DNA from: Hydnum rufescens UP504
Lineage: Eukaryota; Basidiomycota; Agaricomycetes; Cantharellales; Hydnaceae
Direction of reading: 5' to 3'
Assembly: GCA_014904985.1 (NCBI GenBank)
Contig: MU129006.1
Span: 124,760-188,759 of the forward strand
Length of the DNA stretch: 64,000 nt
Numbering within the stretch: the first letter of the stretch is position 1; each line of letters starts with the position of its first letter. Below the pieces are notes generated by a model. The model did not search any database. It was not told where the DNA came from and saw only the letters and a list, made by a program, of their open reading frames with translations. A program made the position numbers and the translations under genes. This document shows, piece after piece, positions 26,270-38,255 of this stretch.

Positions 26270-29200
26270 ATGCCTCCACGTCGAGGGATTGTAAAATCAG
26301 GTAACGCTGGAAACTCATCCAAAGTCTCGACACCTCCCCCGACCTCCGGCCCTGGAAAACCCCAAGGAAGCGATGAGAAACCGCTTTTCCTCCTGGCTTC
26401 AAAACACCCCTTGCACTGTTACATGAAAGGTGCTCTTCTGGCTTAATACCCATCTATTGCTATGTCTTCCACCTATGAGCCATCCATCTCACTGGCTTGT
26501 GAGACCGCAAAGCGGCATGTTCTGTATCTGAGACTGATATAGGTGTCTCGCAGATGCCAGAAACTTGGATGGGATAAACCTATCGTCGTCCCCGTAAGTA
26601 TACCGAACACGGAGACTGGCACCCTCCAACATCATTTATATGTAGAAAAACAATCACGAAGGATTCACGTGTATTGTGACGCTCTCTCAAACACGGAACT
26701 CTACCAAAGAGACTGTAGTCATGCAACCTTATCCTCCTTTATCTCTTCCCACCTCTCTGGAAGCAAAACATTGGGGGGCTACCTATGCCTTGTATAGGTT
26801 TTCTAATAACCTTCAGTTGCATCGTCTTCTACCACCTGGACCTCGAGAATATTGGGCAGAGCTTGAAAAGGATCATAAGACGTGTCCCGAACATCTCAAA
26901 TGGCAGTACGAGTCGGATCCGTTTGCGGCGAAACGAATGGTTGAGCAAAGACAGGAGGTCGCGTCCAGGAAGAAAATAGCTGAGCAAGTGACAGGCCATC
27001 TGCAAGATCATTCCCGATCCAAGGAATATGAGAAGGCCCCTGAAGTGCGAATGGCATCGTCGATGCGAGAGAGAGTTGAGGACGTGGTCAAAGAGGTACT
27101 TTCGTCATAGCCTGATTATTGTTTCGTGGTTCATCATTCAATGGTAGATGGCGACTCGATTTCCTGGAGTCATTGGTGACGAAGTTGCGACACAGTTCGA
27201 TACCGCCGCTGTTACGGTCCAACTTCGGGCACTTGGCTTTGCACCGCACCAAGTTCAACGGGCTGTCAATTTTTTCAGCGCCCCGAGCCAAAACCCATCT
27301 CCTTATCTTGCTTCTCTCCTTACACTCCCACCACTAGAAGCCTGTGTCTCTTTCCTCCTCCTTCACATACCCGAGACCGATTTACCGCCCCAATTCTTAA
27401 AAGAACAAACGTCTTCCGATCCTTTCATCCGTGGGGGCAGCTCTGGGAATACCACCCTTGCGGTTCAATGGCTGGCCGATAAAGCTGTCAAAGAAGGCGG
27501 ATGGCCTTCCAAAGTCGTCGCAGAGATAATAGAAAGCAGTGGTACTGACTGGAGTACCTTGATAGAATGTTTAGACTATCGACTGATCGGAATGGATGCT
27601 CCCGGTCCTAATCCCATCGATGAGCTCGACAATGGTTATGAAGCAAACGAGACTAGACGAAACGAGGAAATTGAGGCTGTTATATCAGTGTATCCAAACG
27701 CAGTATTCGATGCGACCACCTCCACTTTTTCAATCCCTCTTCAAAATGGGCCAGACGTAATTCTACACATCATATTGGTCCCATCTCATCCATATCCCAG
27801 AATTGGTTCCCGCCATCCTCCAATGTACATCTCATCCTCAAAATTACCACCATACATCCGGCTCCATATACTCTCGCGAATACTCACTTCCCTCCTCCCT
27901 GGAGGCGACCTTCATCCGCTTCTTCAAGCAGGCGAGGGAATAATGTTCGGTGGAGTAGATTGCGCGGATTCTGAGCTGACTGCAGTTCAGAATGCCCCTC
28001 CTGAAGTGGACGGGGTCATGCGATACCTTCTGCCAAAGCCAAGGTCCACTAGGCCCAGTGACTCCAACAACTCTGGACACGCTGTTGCTGGGAAATCGTC
28101 GAAGACTACACGCCTCAAACGAAGTGAGTATAATAATGCGGATGACCGCACCGATGACGAAATCCGCGTGGCATTGGTCACATCTAGAGAAACACCAGCC
28201 TATGCCTCTATTCTTGATGCAAGGTCGAAATTGCCAGTGTGGACTGCTCGGGACCACATCATACGTTTGGTTCAGGATTCTCGTGTTGTAGTTGTGGTTG
28301 GGGAGACAGGTATGAAGTATTCACACCAAATTTATGTACCGTTTTGATTTGTGATTACTATTTCCGTGACAGGGTGTGGAAAAACGACTCAGCTTCCACA
28401 GTTCATTTTAGATTCGTGCATCTTATCTTCACGAGGGGCTAGTACGAATATAGTCGTGACGCAGCCACGCCGAGTTAGTGCACTGTCTGTTGCCTCAAGA
28501 GTATCTTCGGAACGCCTGGACGATGGGAGTGTTGGATATGCGATTCGAGGAGAAAGCAAACAGACTCGACGAACAAAGCTATTGTGAGTACATCCACTAC
28601 AATGTTCCTATCCGTCCTGAATCAACTTCAATAGATTCTGCACAACCGGAGTTCTACTCAGACGAATGACCGTCCTAAATGCCGATCACCTGACAGGGGT
28701 CAGTCACGTTATTGTCGACGAGGTGCTTGGCTTGTCTTTATTCATGGGACCATCGTTGACTGAACAATGATAATCCAGGTCCACGAACGTTCAGTTGATG
28801 GCGATTTCCTTCTTCTTCAGCTTCGAGAGCTCCTGAAAACAAACCCGAACATTAAAATCATCCTCATGAGTGCTACAATTAATCAGCAAGTCTTCGTCGA
28901 TTATTTTGGTGGCGCCCCAGTGCTTGAAATACCGGGCTTCACGCATCCCGTGAAGGATATATACCTCGAAGATGTGATCTCACAGATCAATTACGTGCCT
29001 CCTTTTGTCAAGGGGGGCCCCAGACAACCGGAGGAACAACAGCGGTCTTTTCGAGAAAATTATCAATCGCAAGGTTTGGATCAAGCCTCCGTCCGCGCCA
29101 TTGAGACGATCAGACGATCAGATAGGATCGATTACCAGGTATGGTCCTCAGCGTCACTCACCAAGCATCTCGTCCTTACGTCTTTACGCAGCTTATGGCA

Positions 29201-31208
29201 GAGGTGGTCGTCCATATAATCAAAACCACGACAGTCGCCGAAGGTGCTATTTTAATATTTCTTCCTGGAGTGGAAGAGATTCGGCAGTGTATGGCCACGC
29301 TCAGAGCATCCTCAATTGGCGGTCACGTAGAAATATTCCCTCTTCACGCGAACCTTTCAAACGACGAGCAGCGGCGCGTCTTTCACCGTCACGAAACTTC
29401 GCAAAATTGTTGTCGCGACGAATGTGGCAGAGGTATGTCCACGTTTTGGTGAGTATCTTGTCTCGTTGCTGAGGTGCCAATATAGACTTCCATTACCATT
29501 CCCGATGTTGTATATGTTGTGGACAGCGGCAAGGTCAAAGAAACGCAATATGACGCCAACGCTGGACTTTCGCGCCTTGTCGAAACCTGGGTGACTCGAG
29601 CTGCCGCGAGACAACGCAGGGGTCGAGCAGGTCGCACACACCCTGGGGAATGTTACAAGCTTTTCACCCGCTTACAAGAGGACAAGATGGAGCAATTCCC
29701 AATTCCAGAGATTCTTCGCGTTCCCCTGGAGTCTTTGAGTTTGCAGATAAAAGTAATGCGAGAGGATGAAGATGTCACTGCAAGTCTTCTCCATCACCTT
29801 CCATAATCTGTTGCGGAAGGCTCATCCTCCTAGCAGTTGTTTCTCAGCAAGGCCATCGACCCTCCCAAGGTTCATTCAATGGAAAAGGCGTGGAGCGTTC
29901 TTGAGGAACTCGGGGCCTTGGATTGTGAGGGCCGATTGACTGCTTTGGGTCGCCAGATGGTCAGCAGATTATGCCTTTCTATCGATAGAAAATTGCTCAT
30001 CATCTATTCAATAGTCGCTATTACCCGTAGATCTACGTCTAGCAAAGGTTGGGGTTCCACTTGTATGAATCATGGGTAACATTGACGGTAGATGGATTCT
30101 AGATGATGATACTCGGGGCAATTTTCAGATGCCTTGATGCAACGTTGACCATAGCTGCCTGTGTTTCCTCGAAGCCGCTATTCGTTAGTCCTGTCGATAA
30201 GCGAGAGGAAGCCAAAAAGTTGTTTATCTTCGTCCCCTTGGACTAATTTGGGCGGCGCTGATCTGTTCGCTCCCATCAGGGCAAGAGAGCGATTTGCCAT
30301 GGCGAATAGCGATTTGCTTACGGACATGAATGCTTACAATCAATGTCGGCGGATGCGGCGAATGGATGGGGTGACGCAACATACCCAAATGTCGTTTATG
30401 GAGGAGGTGAGGATCACGTCTTATTACGGCTCAGGGCCACAAATTCTGAGGCCAGATGCACACGCCTTCAGAACTTCATCTCGGCCACCACAGTCCGTGA
30501 CATTACATTTTTAAAAGGAGATTTTTTGGCGGCGCTTTCAGATATAGGGTTTGTTCCTCTCTCCGCGACGGCCGACTCGCCCTCTCTGAACGTCAACGGT
30601 GAGAATACGAACCTTATCAAAGCCATCATCCTAGGGGGTTTATGGCCCCGTGTCGCTCGCTATCGCTCTGCCGAAAGCGACGTTTGACCGTGTGGCAGCC
30701 GGGACCGTTCAACGCGAGCATGTGGCCAAGGAGCTCAAAATTTTCGACAAAGATGAAGGGAGGGTCTTTTTACACCCGAGCTCCGTTTTGTTCGGCATCC
30801 CGTCCTACAAGTCCCCTTTCATTGCCTATTTTTCTATGAATGCAACGTCGAAGACTTTCCTTCGTGATGCAACAGAGGTGCAACAACTAGACCCCATAGA
30901 GTGTGATGATGATCACCCATGACTGATATGCACTGTCGGTACAGGTCCCCCTCTACTCGTTGCTTCTTTTCGGTGGACGGGTCGCGGTCGATCATATCAA
31001 AGGTGGCATCACCGTCGGACAAAACGGTTGGATTAAAATGAGGGCGTGGTCCAGGATTGGAGTTCTCGTCAATCAGCTGCGACTGCTACTAGATGCTCAA
31101 TTACAGAACTCGATCCAGCAAGCACAGATGGCGGACTTGGGGGAGCATAATCCAGTTGTACAGGTGATGCTTGACTTGGTCAGTCATGACGGCCTGAGCG
31201 GCGAATAA
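26270..31208 (+). CDS. DExH-box RNA helicase, DHX57/YTHDC2-like
   Basis: Large ATP-dependent RNA helicase of the DEAH/RHA group. Order: basic low-complexity N-terminus; [15 protein letters not shown]; a conserved block ([15 protein letters not shown]); a UBA-like segment ([18 protein letters not shown], about 27225); an RWD domain ([17 protein letters not shown], about 27660); then the core: [10 protein letters not shown] (Walker A, split by an intron near 28310), [19 protein letters not shown] split by an intron near 28720, MSAT, and motif [10 protein letters not shown] (about 29612). HA2 ([20 protein letters not shown]) and an OB-fold end ([18 protein letters not shown]) follow. A GC-AG intron lies at 29780-29836. 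Frame breaks at 26407-26410 (C run), about 29382 (T run) and about 30655 look like one-base errors. A role in mRNA or ribosome-associated RNA remodelling is family inference. Confidence 0.9.
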
Positions 31209-31504
31209 AACATATCGTATGGGGCCTTGAATTTGTATGGACAACTAGATTAAAGAACGCTGGTAAACTGTGAAAAGTACAAGTTGCTGCAAGAAGATAA
31301 ATACGGCTCTAACTAAGCATGCAAGAGAGCGGTATTAATGTGGGACGTGATGGATGTCTTTTGAGACATCAATGGATATGGGATATGATGAATGCATGAA
31401 ATGAAAGTCCGAGAAAGAAGTATGTGAAGAGAGAAACTGATAGGATGATAGAGGTAGAAAATGTCCGCAAAACACGTAGTGATGTTCATTGAAACAGATA
31501 TTCT
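31209..31504. terminator. Convergent 3' region of the helicase and Ser/Pro-rich gene
   Basis: About 300 bp between two stop codons facing each other. It should hold both polyadenylation regions. AT-rich segments are present, but no single signal can be fixed. Confidence 0.3.
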
Positions 31505-34500
31505 TCAAGGCATTCTCCAGCTAGAAGGAGCGGCAGAAGACTTGTGAAGGCCACTACGACCAAGGGCATTAGGCGCAACAGAATTCGAAGGCGCAGTTCT
31601 CGTCCGAGGTCGACCTTTCGCAACTGGTCCAGCGAAATCAGAAGCGGTGCCATGTTGAGGGAAAGCTACAGCACTCCGTCTATTAGGTGCTGGACCAAAC
31701 GAGGCGCCGTATACGGAGCCGGTCCCCCAATTAGATGGAGGACGACTACCAACTATGGTAGACCCGCCGCCCGCGTACATGGACGCTGGAGCAGGCGGGA
31801 ACATCGGCAGACCACCCATTCCCATCCCCACACCCATACCCATATTCATAGGACCCATCATCGCAGAGTTTCCATAGACACTGCCTTGCATACCGAAGGC
31901 GGTGGCGTTACTCGAGCGCTCCCATTCATCATTCGCTGCCTGTAGGGCCTGCTGGGCAATGGTCATTTGATATGTCTGTTTCGCAATTAGCATTGCTTGT
32001 TGGTGAGCCGCAAGGAAACTCGCATCTGGAGTGGGAGGAAGCTGTTGCATTCCGAAGTTGGAATTTGAGAACATGGACGTGCGGGTCTGGGCCTGCCACG
32101 CTTCCCAACCAGCCTGGCGCTGCTGCAAGGTAGTAAACTGCCGATAGTATCGTCCTGATCATCGATGACAGGTGGAGGGCCATTGACTACAACGCCAAGC
32201 TATGAAGCTCACATATAAGCACGAGGGAAGAAGTGCAGGGAACAGAGTCGAAATACCTCAATAGCCGCCTTCGCTTCACTTCTTCGCCTCTCCCTTCGCT
32301 GAGCCTCGGCATCCTTCTCCGGGCTGGGAGATATCCCTTTTGAATCTCGTGAAGGAATTTCGAACGATACGCTGGGTCTCTTAGTATGCCCAAGCCTACT
32401 AACGTTACTGGAAGAACCAACAACAGAACGTGAACTTTTGTGGCTATACCATCCCCCGCCAAGACTGGGTTCGCTCCCGTCTCTTGGAGTAAGGGGAAGC
32501 TTCCCGTTGCTCGAATCGCCTGTTGATGAGGGGGGCGAGTGATTTATCCGACTTGACCGACCTGCATATGCGCTGGAACGACCAGACACCGCGTCGCGAG
32601 TAGGGCGCTTAAGGTCTGTGGCTGGTGTGGTGTCAGATGAAATGGTAACTGGGACCGAGCTCGATCGTTGGTTCGCCGACTGTCGTGCATTAGGAGAAGT
32701 CGAACGCAGAGCGATATCATGATGACTGGGTCGATTGAGACCGGTAGGAGCAGATAGTCCAGCAGGAGGGGGAAGGCTGGGCACTGGGGTAGAGCTCGAT
32801 CGTTGAGCGGATGGTTTCGCTGGCACAGACGATCGCTGATTAGCGGTAGGGGGTGTTGAACGGAGCTCATCATCACGCCTAAGTGGCGGGGAAGGGTCAC
32901 CGAGTGGGGCTCTCGATCTTTGAGATGGCTTCACGGTGGCAGGTGGCAGTAGGCCATTTGGGTCCTTCGGCCGTAACGAGGGGCTATTAGTTCCAGGGCT
33001 TGGGACGGGAGCAGAAGCCAAATTGGTGCGACTCGTAGCAGTGCTTATAACAGACATAGATGTGCCTGGTCTCTTAGGACCGACAAGCTTCACGAGTGGC
33101 AAGTCTTCCTCATCAGAATCACTATCCTCCTCTTCGTCTTCGTCACTTGTATCACTAGCCGCAGAAAGTCGAGAAGATCTCCCGCCTTTCATAGCGCTAG
33201 GGAGGGCTGGCGTGGAGACCGAAGCTTGAGAACGCTTATACGCACTCAAAGTACCAGAGGTCTGGCTTCCAGGGCGTGAAGGGAAATCTAAATCCTCAGA
33301 TTTTCCGGAGTTCCGAGTAGAAACGGGCACTGAAGGCTTAGCCACCGGAGGTGGCGGACGAGCGAGTCTAGGCGGTCGCAAGGGTGGTGCCGTGGCAGGG
33401 ACAGATGAATCTTTCGGCGGAGGGCGAGAATGTCCCCTACGCCGTTGGATGCGGTGCGTTGGGTGATAGTGTCTTGCCTAGCCAACGTCATGGTCCCGGT
33501 AGGTGACTGATCTTCAACATCTGTGGCAAAGGAAGATCGTGCAGAACCTGGCTTGATCGTCCGAGCGGACGACGTGGGAGTCCCAATAGACCAGTCAGAG
33601 GTGAAAAGGGATTTAAACTCGTCGGGAACCAAGGACGAAGAAGGGCGAGTTTGTGGAGGGGTATTTATCCGAGACGGGGGCTTTGTGTCAATGGGCTCGG
33701 TGCGACTTGGTGAAGATGGATCATGGATAGGAGACCCTACAAGGTTAACGGAGCTCCGCCGCGCCTGAGCCTGCCGGAATGCGGCGACAGTGACTTTTTG
33801 TGAAGAGTCGGAGTCGACGCTGTCGTGTCGAGAGCGAGAAGCAGGGAAAGAATTCAGTGCACTACGAGAGGAGGTTGAGGAAGGAGATAAATTAGGGGAG
33901 GAAAGGGTGGACGGGGACGGTTTGGCCGAATTCTTTGGCCGAGCGGTATTCGCGTAAGGAATGCTAAGCCCTGGGGATACTGGACGGACATGGCGAAAGG
34001 ATGTCACCTTGAATGAGTCGTCATCCTTGCTGGAAGAGCGCTTTTCTGGTGAGGTAGTAGGGGGGGTTAGGGGAGCTTTACGATGAGGTAAAGGAGGTAT
34101 TGAAGGGGAAGTTGGAAGCAGGGAAGCAGTTGAAGACTTGGGTTTGAAAGACATCCATCCAAAAATCTTGGATTTGCTTGAAGATGACTTGAAGGAAGGC
34201 TCGCTGCCACCCCAACCTTCTTGAGTACTGGAGCTTCGCGGCCGTGAGAGAGTTGTGGGTTGCGGTGGAGCTGGCGGTCCAAGCCTCAAAGCCAGAGCAT
34301 CCTCGGGTAAAGACAGTGTCGATCGACTGGTTTGGCCATTGCCACCGTAGGCGTAACCGCCAAATACGGCGGAACGGGAAGGGGGAGGTTGTAGCTTGGA
34401 CGAGTCGTGTGGCACCTTGGGAGACCGCGTGCCATTTGATCTTGCAGATGAGTGCTGCCCGACGGGAGGGTCATTTCGTCGGCCCTGGGGTCTGTCACTG

Positions 34501-34697
34501 TGCTGTCCGCGACGGGCATGCACATCAGAGTCGAGTGATAAGGTTGGAGAGGCGATATCGGGTAACACGTAATTTTTATAGCTTCGACTGGTGGACGAGT
34601 GGTCATCGGAAGGGGAATAGGATGAAGATACGGAAGAAACCTGGTTTGCCGTCGCCGACTGCTTGCTTTTCTTTGGGAAAAGACCGAATAAAGGCAT
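31505..34697 (-). CDS. Large disordered Ser/Pro-rich protein, function unknown
   Basis: About 1,050 residues with no catalytic domain I recognise. ATG at 34697 (MPLFGLFPKKSKQ) is favoured over an upstream non-ATG frame. The N-terminal two thirds are rich in Ser, Pro, Arg and Thr with many SP/TP sites (FGWMSFKPKSSTASLLP near 34150). An acidic block (DTSDEDEEEDSDSDEEDLPL) lies near 33130, and a basic helix (EAQRRERRRSEAKAAIE) near 32270 just before an intron. The last exon has NGPPPVIDD, a helical segment (RQAGWEAWQAQTR) and a Met/Gly-rich stretch (MGMGVGMGMGG). Frame changes at 33434-33437 (four C on the plus strand) and 32135-32137 (three A) are each fixed by one base. Phosphoregulated scaffold is a guess only. 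Confidence 0.75.
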
Positions 34698-35242
34698 GCC
34701 GTAGAGACGTGTGTCTCGCGCTCTACGCGGCAAGAACTAAGGAAAGAGGGAATGCACGCTTGTCACCTGCTGACGGGTCGATGGGCGCTCACTGGGACCC
34801 AAACAATATCAGAAGGAACGTGAAATGAAGTTGTGGTACAAGCTTGACTTCCGGGTATTGCCGAATTTCATGTCATTGTCAAGGTTTTCCTCTCATGACT
34901 TTGGCCCTTGGGAGGCCCTCGGCACGTTCATCCACCTTGATAGGTTCCGGGCGGCATTCTGCTCGTAACACGCCTCATGGGATCCTCCTGGGATCACTAC
35001 ATAATCAATGGAAGTTTTATGTTTATTACGTTCGATTGACGTCCCCTTTGCCCGTCCCATTCCCTCCCTGTTCCTCGTATATAGGCCCATGCTGACGAAC
35101 ACTCTCGATTACCAAACGACCACTCCTCCCATCCCGATATTATCCTGGGTATATTCGTCTGTGCTATTAATATTCTTGGATTTAGTGACGTATCTATAAT
35201 TAAGGGATAATAACTTACGCAATCACCGTGTGCAGCCACGGC
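34698..35242. other. Promoter region of the Ser/Pro-rich gene
   Basis: About 545 bp between the CRAL-TRIO stop and the next start on the same (minus) strand. It must contain the terminator of one and the promoter of the other. No gene is supported. Confidence 0.4.
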
Positions 35243-36487
35243 CTATTCAGCGGGGGAAGCTGTAACGTTGTCATCTCCAGTTGAAACCCCTTCCTCCTTA
35301 CGGTCTGGGCCCATCACCGCAGGATTAATAGGAAGCTGTGGCATCGCTTGTGGCTCGGTTTTCTCCGGCACAGGGTCGAATCTAGCCCCATCACCCCGGA
35401 CGCCGGTACGGGCACAAAGTTGTTTCCAATACGCCTCGTGTTCGAATTCGTAATGATATTCCCCCCCCAACTGTGCATCTAGTTGCTCGGCTGGGAAGAG
35501 CTCTAGGAGATTAGGATTGAATCGCTGTGGCGACCAGTCAGATACGTCACTCATCCCGACCTATTTACTCACAATCTTCACGCGACGGGAACCCCGAGTT
35601 AGATTCAGAATGCAGGGAGAGCGAGATAATCGTTCACCTTGTCGCGTGTTACTGGATCCATGAAGGGTTGAATAGCTTTCATGAAGAAATTTAGGATCCA
35701 GGGGAGGTTTACGACTATCGCTCGCCCTAATCGTTCAACATAATGTTGTTGAACGATGGTCAAAAATTTCCGGGCGTTGGAAATAGATGGTGTGGTGCTC
35801 AAAGTGGTGCTGTTGTAATCTACTAGACAGGCCATTGAGTCCTGATCTGGAGGCATGAGGTCTATTGCTCGCTCTCTGTGTGTAGGGGCATGTTAATCAA
35901 GGAACTGTGCTAGTGCGAGGACGGACCCACATGTGGAATACCAGATGGCGAATTTGTCGGGGACTCTCCTTCGTGTTCTCTCTTCCCGGGCGGAAATACA
36001 GGACTGGCCTTCCCTCGAGGTCAAAGCCAGATAGTACGATTTTCCCGGTTTCGGCTTCAACCTGCACCTCATCAGGAGGGATGAGATCAGGTTTGTAGTC
36101 GCGTCGCTGACATAGCGAAGCATTAGAAACCGGCGGAAGCACTTGTCCAGGGTTCAGGATTTACTTGCCCATAAGAGGGTGTTGTGGATACGTCGCTTGG
36201 CTTCCTCCACGTTCCATTTGCTAGCACGAAGATATCTTTGGATGCATCCTGGAGCTGCTAGCCATTTCTTCTCATTCGGATAATACGGATCGGACTCGGG
36301 AAGGACAAGTGTATTCGCGTACTTTTTCGCCAACCATCAGAGCACGAAACAACAGTGTGTAAGAGCACACCTCTCTCAATTCTGTAATCTTGACCTCTTG
36401 TTCAGTCGTGTACGTCCATATCCTCGGCTTCGCAGTCTGAATCGGTTCTGTTAGGATCTTGTTCGTTGTCAGCACCCTTTTTGCCAT
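35243..36487 (-). CDS. CRAL-TRIO (Sec14-like) lipid-transfer protein, PDR16/SFH type
   Basis: Phosphatidylinositol/lipid-transfer protein of the Sec14 family. Exons from the right: MAKRVLTTNKILTEP with ITELRE; after an intron, YANTLVLPESDPYYPNEKK and the CRAL-TRIO-N helix YLRASKWNVEEAKRRI; then a GC-AG intron at 36107-36168 (donor GCAAGT); RRDYKPDLIPPDEV, LSGFDLEGRPVLYFRPGREN, ARKFLTIVQQHYVERLG, NLPWILNFFMKAIQPFMDP; and a last exon RFNPNLLELFPAEQLDAQLG with GGEYHYEFEHEAYW. The LPxLDAxxGG-like and EYxYEF ends are typical of fungal PDR16/CSR1-type members. Such proteins couple PI supply to PI4P or sterol homeostasis at the plasma membrane or ER. The frame is intact once spliced. ATG 36487 is the first in frame; an extra upstream exon is possible. 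Confidence 0.85.
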
Positions 36488-37683
36488 TAATAATGGACCT
36501 CTGGGAAACGAACAATTTATCCATATTTGGGGATGTTTGCCGGATGCAAATGTTTAGCCTGCTCAACTCGAGCTCGTTTTGGCCACCCACCGTGGCTTCA
36601 TGTAATAATCTATTTCGATTGACAGGTTGGCACATTCGAACACATTCGCCTCGCACCTGGGGCTTCCGGCGACCCTGCCTCGGCAGGTGTCTCTAGCAGG
36701 TTGGACGGCGGTCGACAGCCGCAAGGTGGGTGGGGTTTCCTGACAATCTTGGTATTGGGCTCCGAGACAATGAATCCGGGCGCCAGACTGTCCCCTTCAC
36801 GTTGCATGGCCAGGCTGACACCCAGAACGCGAAAACCCGAAATTCGGGGGTGGACCAGTGGAAATAGGCTAAATTTGGTCCCAGAATTCCTAGTCCCGGG
36901 TTCCACAACGGGGCCTAATTCTCGTGAGAGCATCCCATGAAAATTCACAAGCCTCTGAGATACCCCTCAAAATCAACGCATTACGAAGGACAGACGTACC
37001 GATCATTCTATTGATGAGGAAACATCCCCGTCTTCACCAATAGGCCCCCCACTGCTCGAGACCCCTTCTGGTCTCCCCTTCATTTCACGCCGCTTTATTG
37101 TCGTTTCGATCTTCCACGGGTCTTGAACATGGAGCTAAAGATACGCTGAATCTACGTGTGGTGTGCGTAACGATGGCCCAGCATTGGAGAACCCGTACTG
37201 GTGATACTTTCCGTCACCTACGATACGAGTACATTTGATTGAACCTTTCCAGCCCCATTGTTCAATAAAACGGTGGATTTACTGATAAGGGACTGGATAA
37301 TTTTCGATCTCACGCCAGTCGCTAGTCGTCCTGTCAGCAAGCTTCCCAGAGCCTTGCGGTCTCCAGGCACCCCATCGCAACCATGTATGTTCATTGGCGG
37401 GGGAATGTCGGAGCTTCCTCGAGTCGCTCGCCATGCAGACATCGCACTGAAGCCTGTCGATAGCAAAGTACAGTACAAGACAGAGACGGGAAAACAAATA
37501 GCCGCTTAAACAAGGTTTATTAGGACTTGAAAACCTTGTGGGCCACAAATTCAAAGTAGAGTTCTGAAGTGCATACCAAAATTCACATCACAAATTGAAC
37601 ACAATATTGCACCACTAAGAATTGGATTCCCTCCGGCTTCACGTCCGATGAAGAAGTGATTCAAGGCAGCCCACCAAGGATCC
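36488..37683. other. Intergenic stretch of about 1.2 kb, no supported gene
   Basis: Upstream of the CRAL-TRIO gene and of the tRNA. Several small overlapping ORFs (about 36700-36940 and 37258-37509) lack motifs. They may be non-coding or old relics. Confidence 0.4.
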
Positions 37684-37798
37684 GGTGAGATGGCCGAGCG
37701 GTCTAAGGCGCTGCACTCAAGCGAAAAAGCTTGCCCCTTCTGGGGGTCAGTCTTGCAGTCTCAGTAATGGGGCGCGAGTTCAAATCTCGCTCTCATCA
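37684..37798 (+). tRNA. tRNA-Leu(CAA) with a 31-nt intron
   Basis: The acceptor stem GGTGAGA pairs with TCTCATC (one G-U), with discriminator A at 37798. The D arm is TGGCCGAGCGGTCTAAGGC and the T arm is GCGAG-TTCAAAT-CTCGC. The anticodon stem CTGCA/TGCAG encloses loop CTCAAG, with anticodon CAA at 37718-37720. The intron, 37722-37752, sits one base 3' of the anticodon, the standard nuclear tRNA intron site, and contains TTG able to pair with the anticodon. The long variable arm after TGCAG fits a class II leucine tRNA. CAA tRNA-Leu genes commonly carry introns in fungi. Confidence 0.93.
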
Positions 37799-38255
37799 AA
37801 ATTTTCGTACCTGAAATTAACGCTCCAGCGGGTCCACTAACCACAAATTTTCCTTCTGGAATCCATTATCCGCACTCATTGGAGCCTAACTTGAACCCAC
37901 CGGCACTCAGCGCCCTTCCCCATGTCTTCTTGTCCTATCACCATTTCTTAACAGGAAGGACGCACACCAGATGATGTATGTATCACTTCGAGATGCCTTA
38001 CGGTGACCAGAAAAGAGTCAACCCGGAGTCGAGCGTCAGACAGTGAGGACAAGACCTTCTCTTGTAAGACAGTCCAAATTTGCCCTCTAATTTATTAATT
38101 AACCCCGACAAAGACATGACAAAGAACAACGAAAGAGAAACGAGACGAGTTCTACCAGGGGAGCACGCACATCCTGCATGATCTCTACCTGAACTCAGAT
38201 GCCGCCCAGGGACCACCTCTAGGTTAGCAAGGTGATAGGTCCCCGTTGTTGAAGA
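37799..38255. other. Region downstream of the tRNA, no gene
   Basis: The first bases after the tRNA (AAATTTTC) include a short T run suitable as a Pol III terminator. The rest is non-coding up to the stop of the SGNH gene. Confidence 0.4.

Noticed and set aside
26020..26322. 100-codon minus-strand ORF between the AIG2-like and helicase genes
   Set aside because: Overlaps the helicase N-terminal exon on the other strand and shows no motif.
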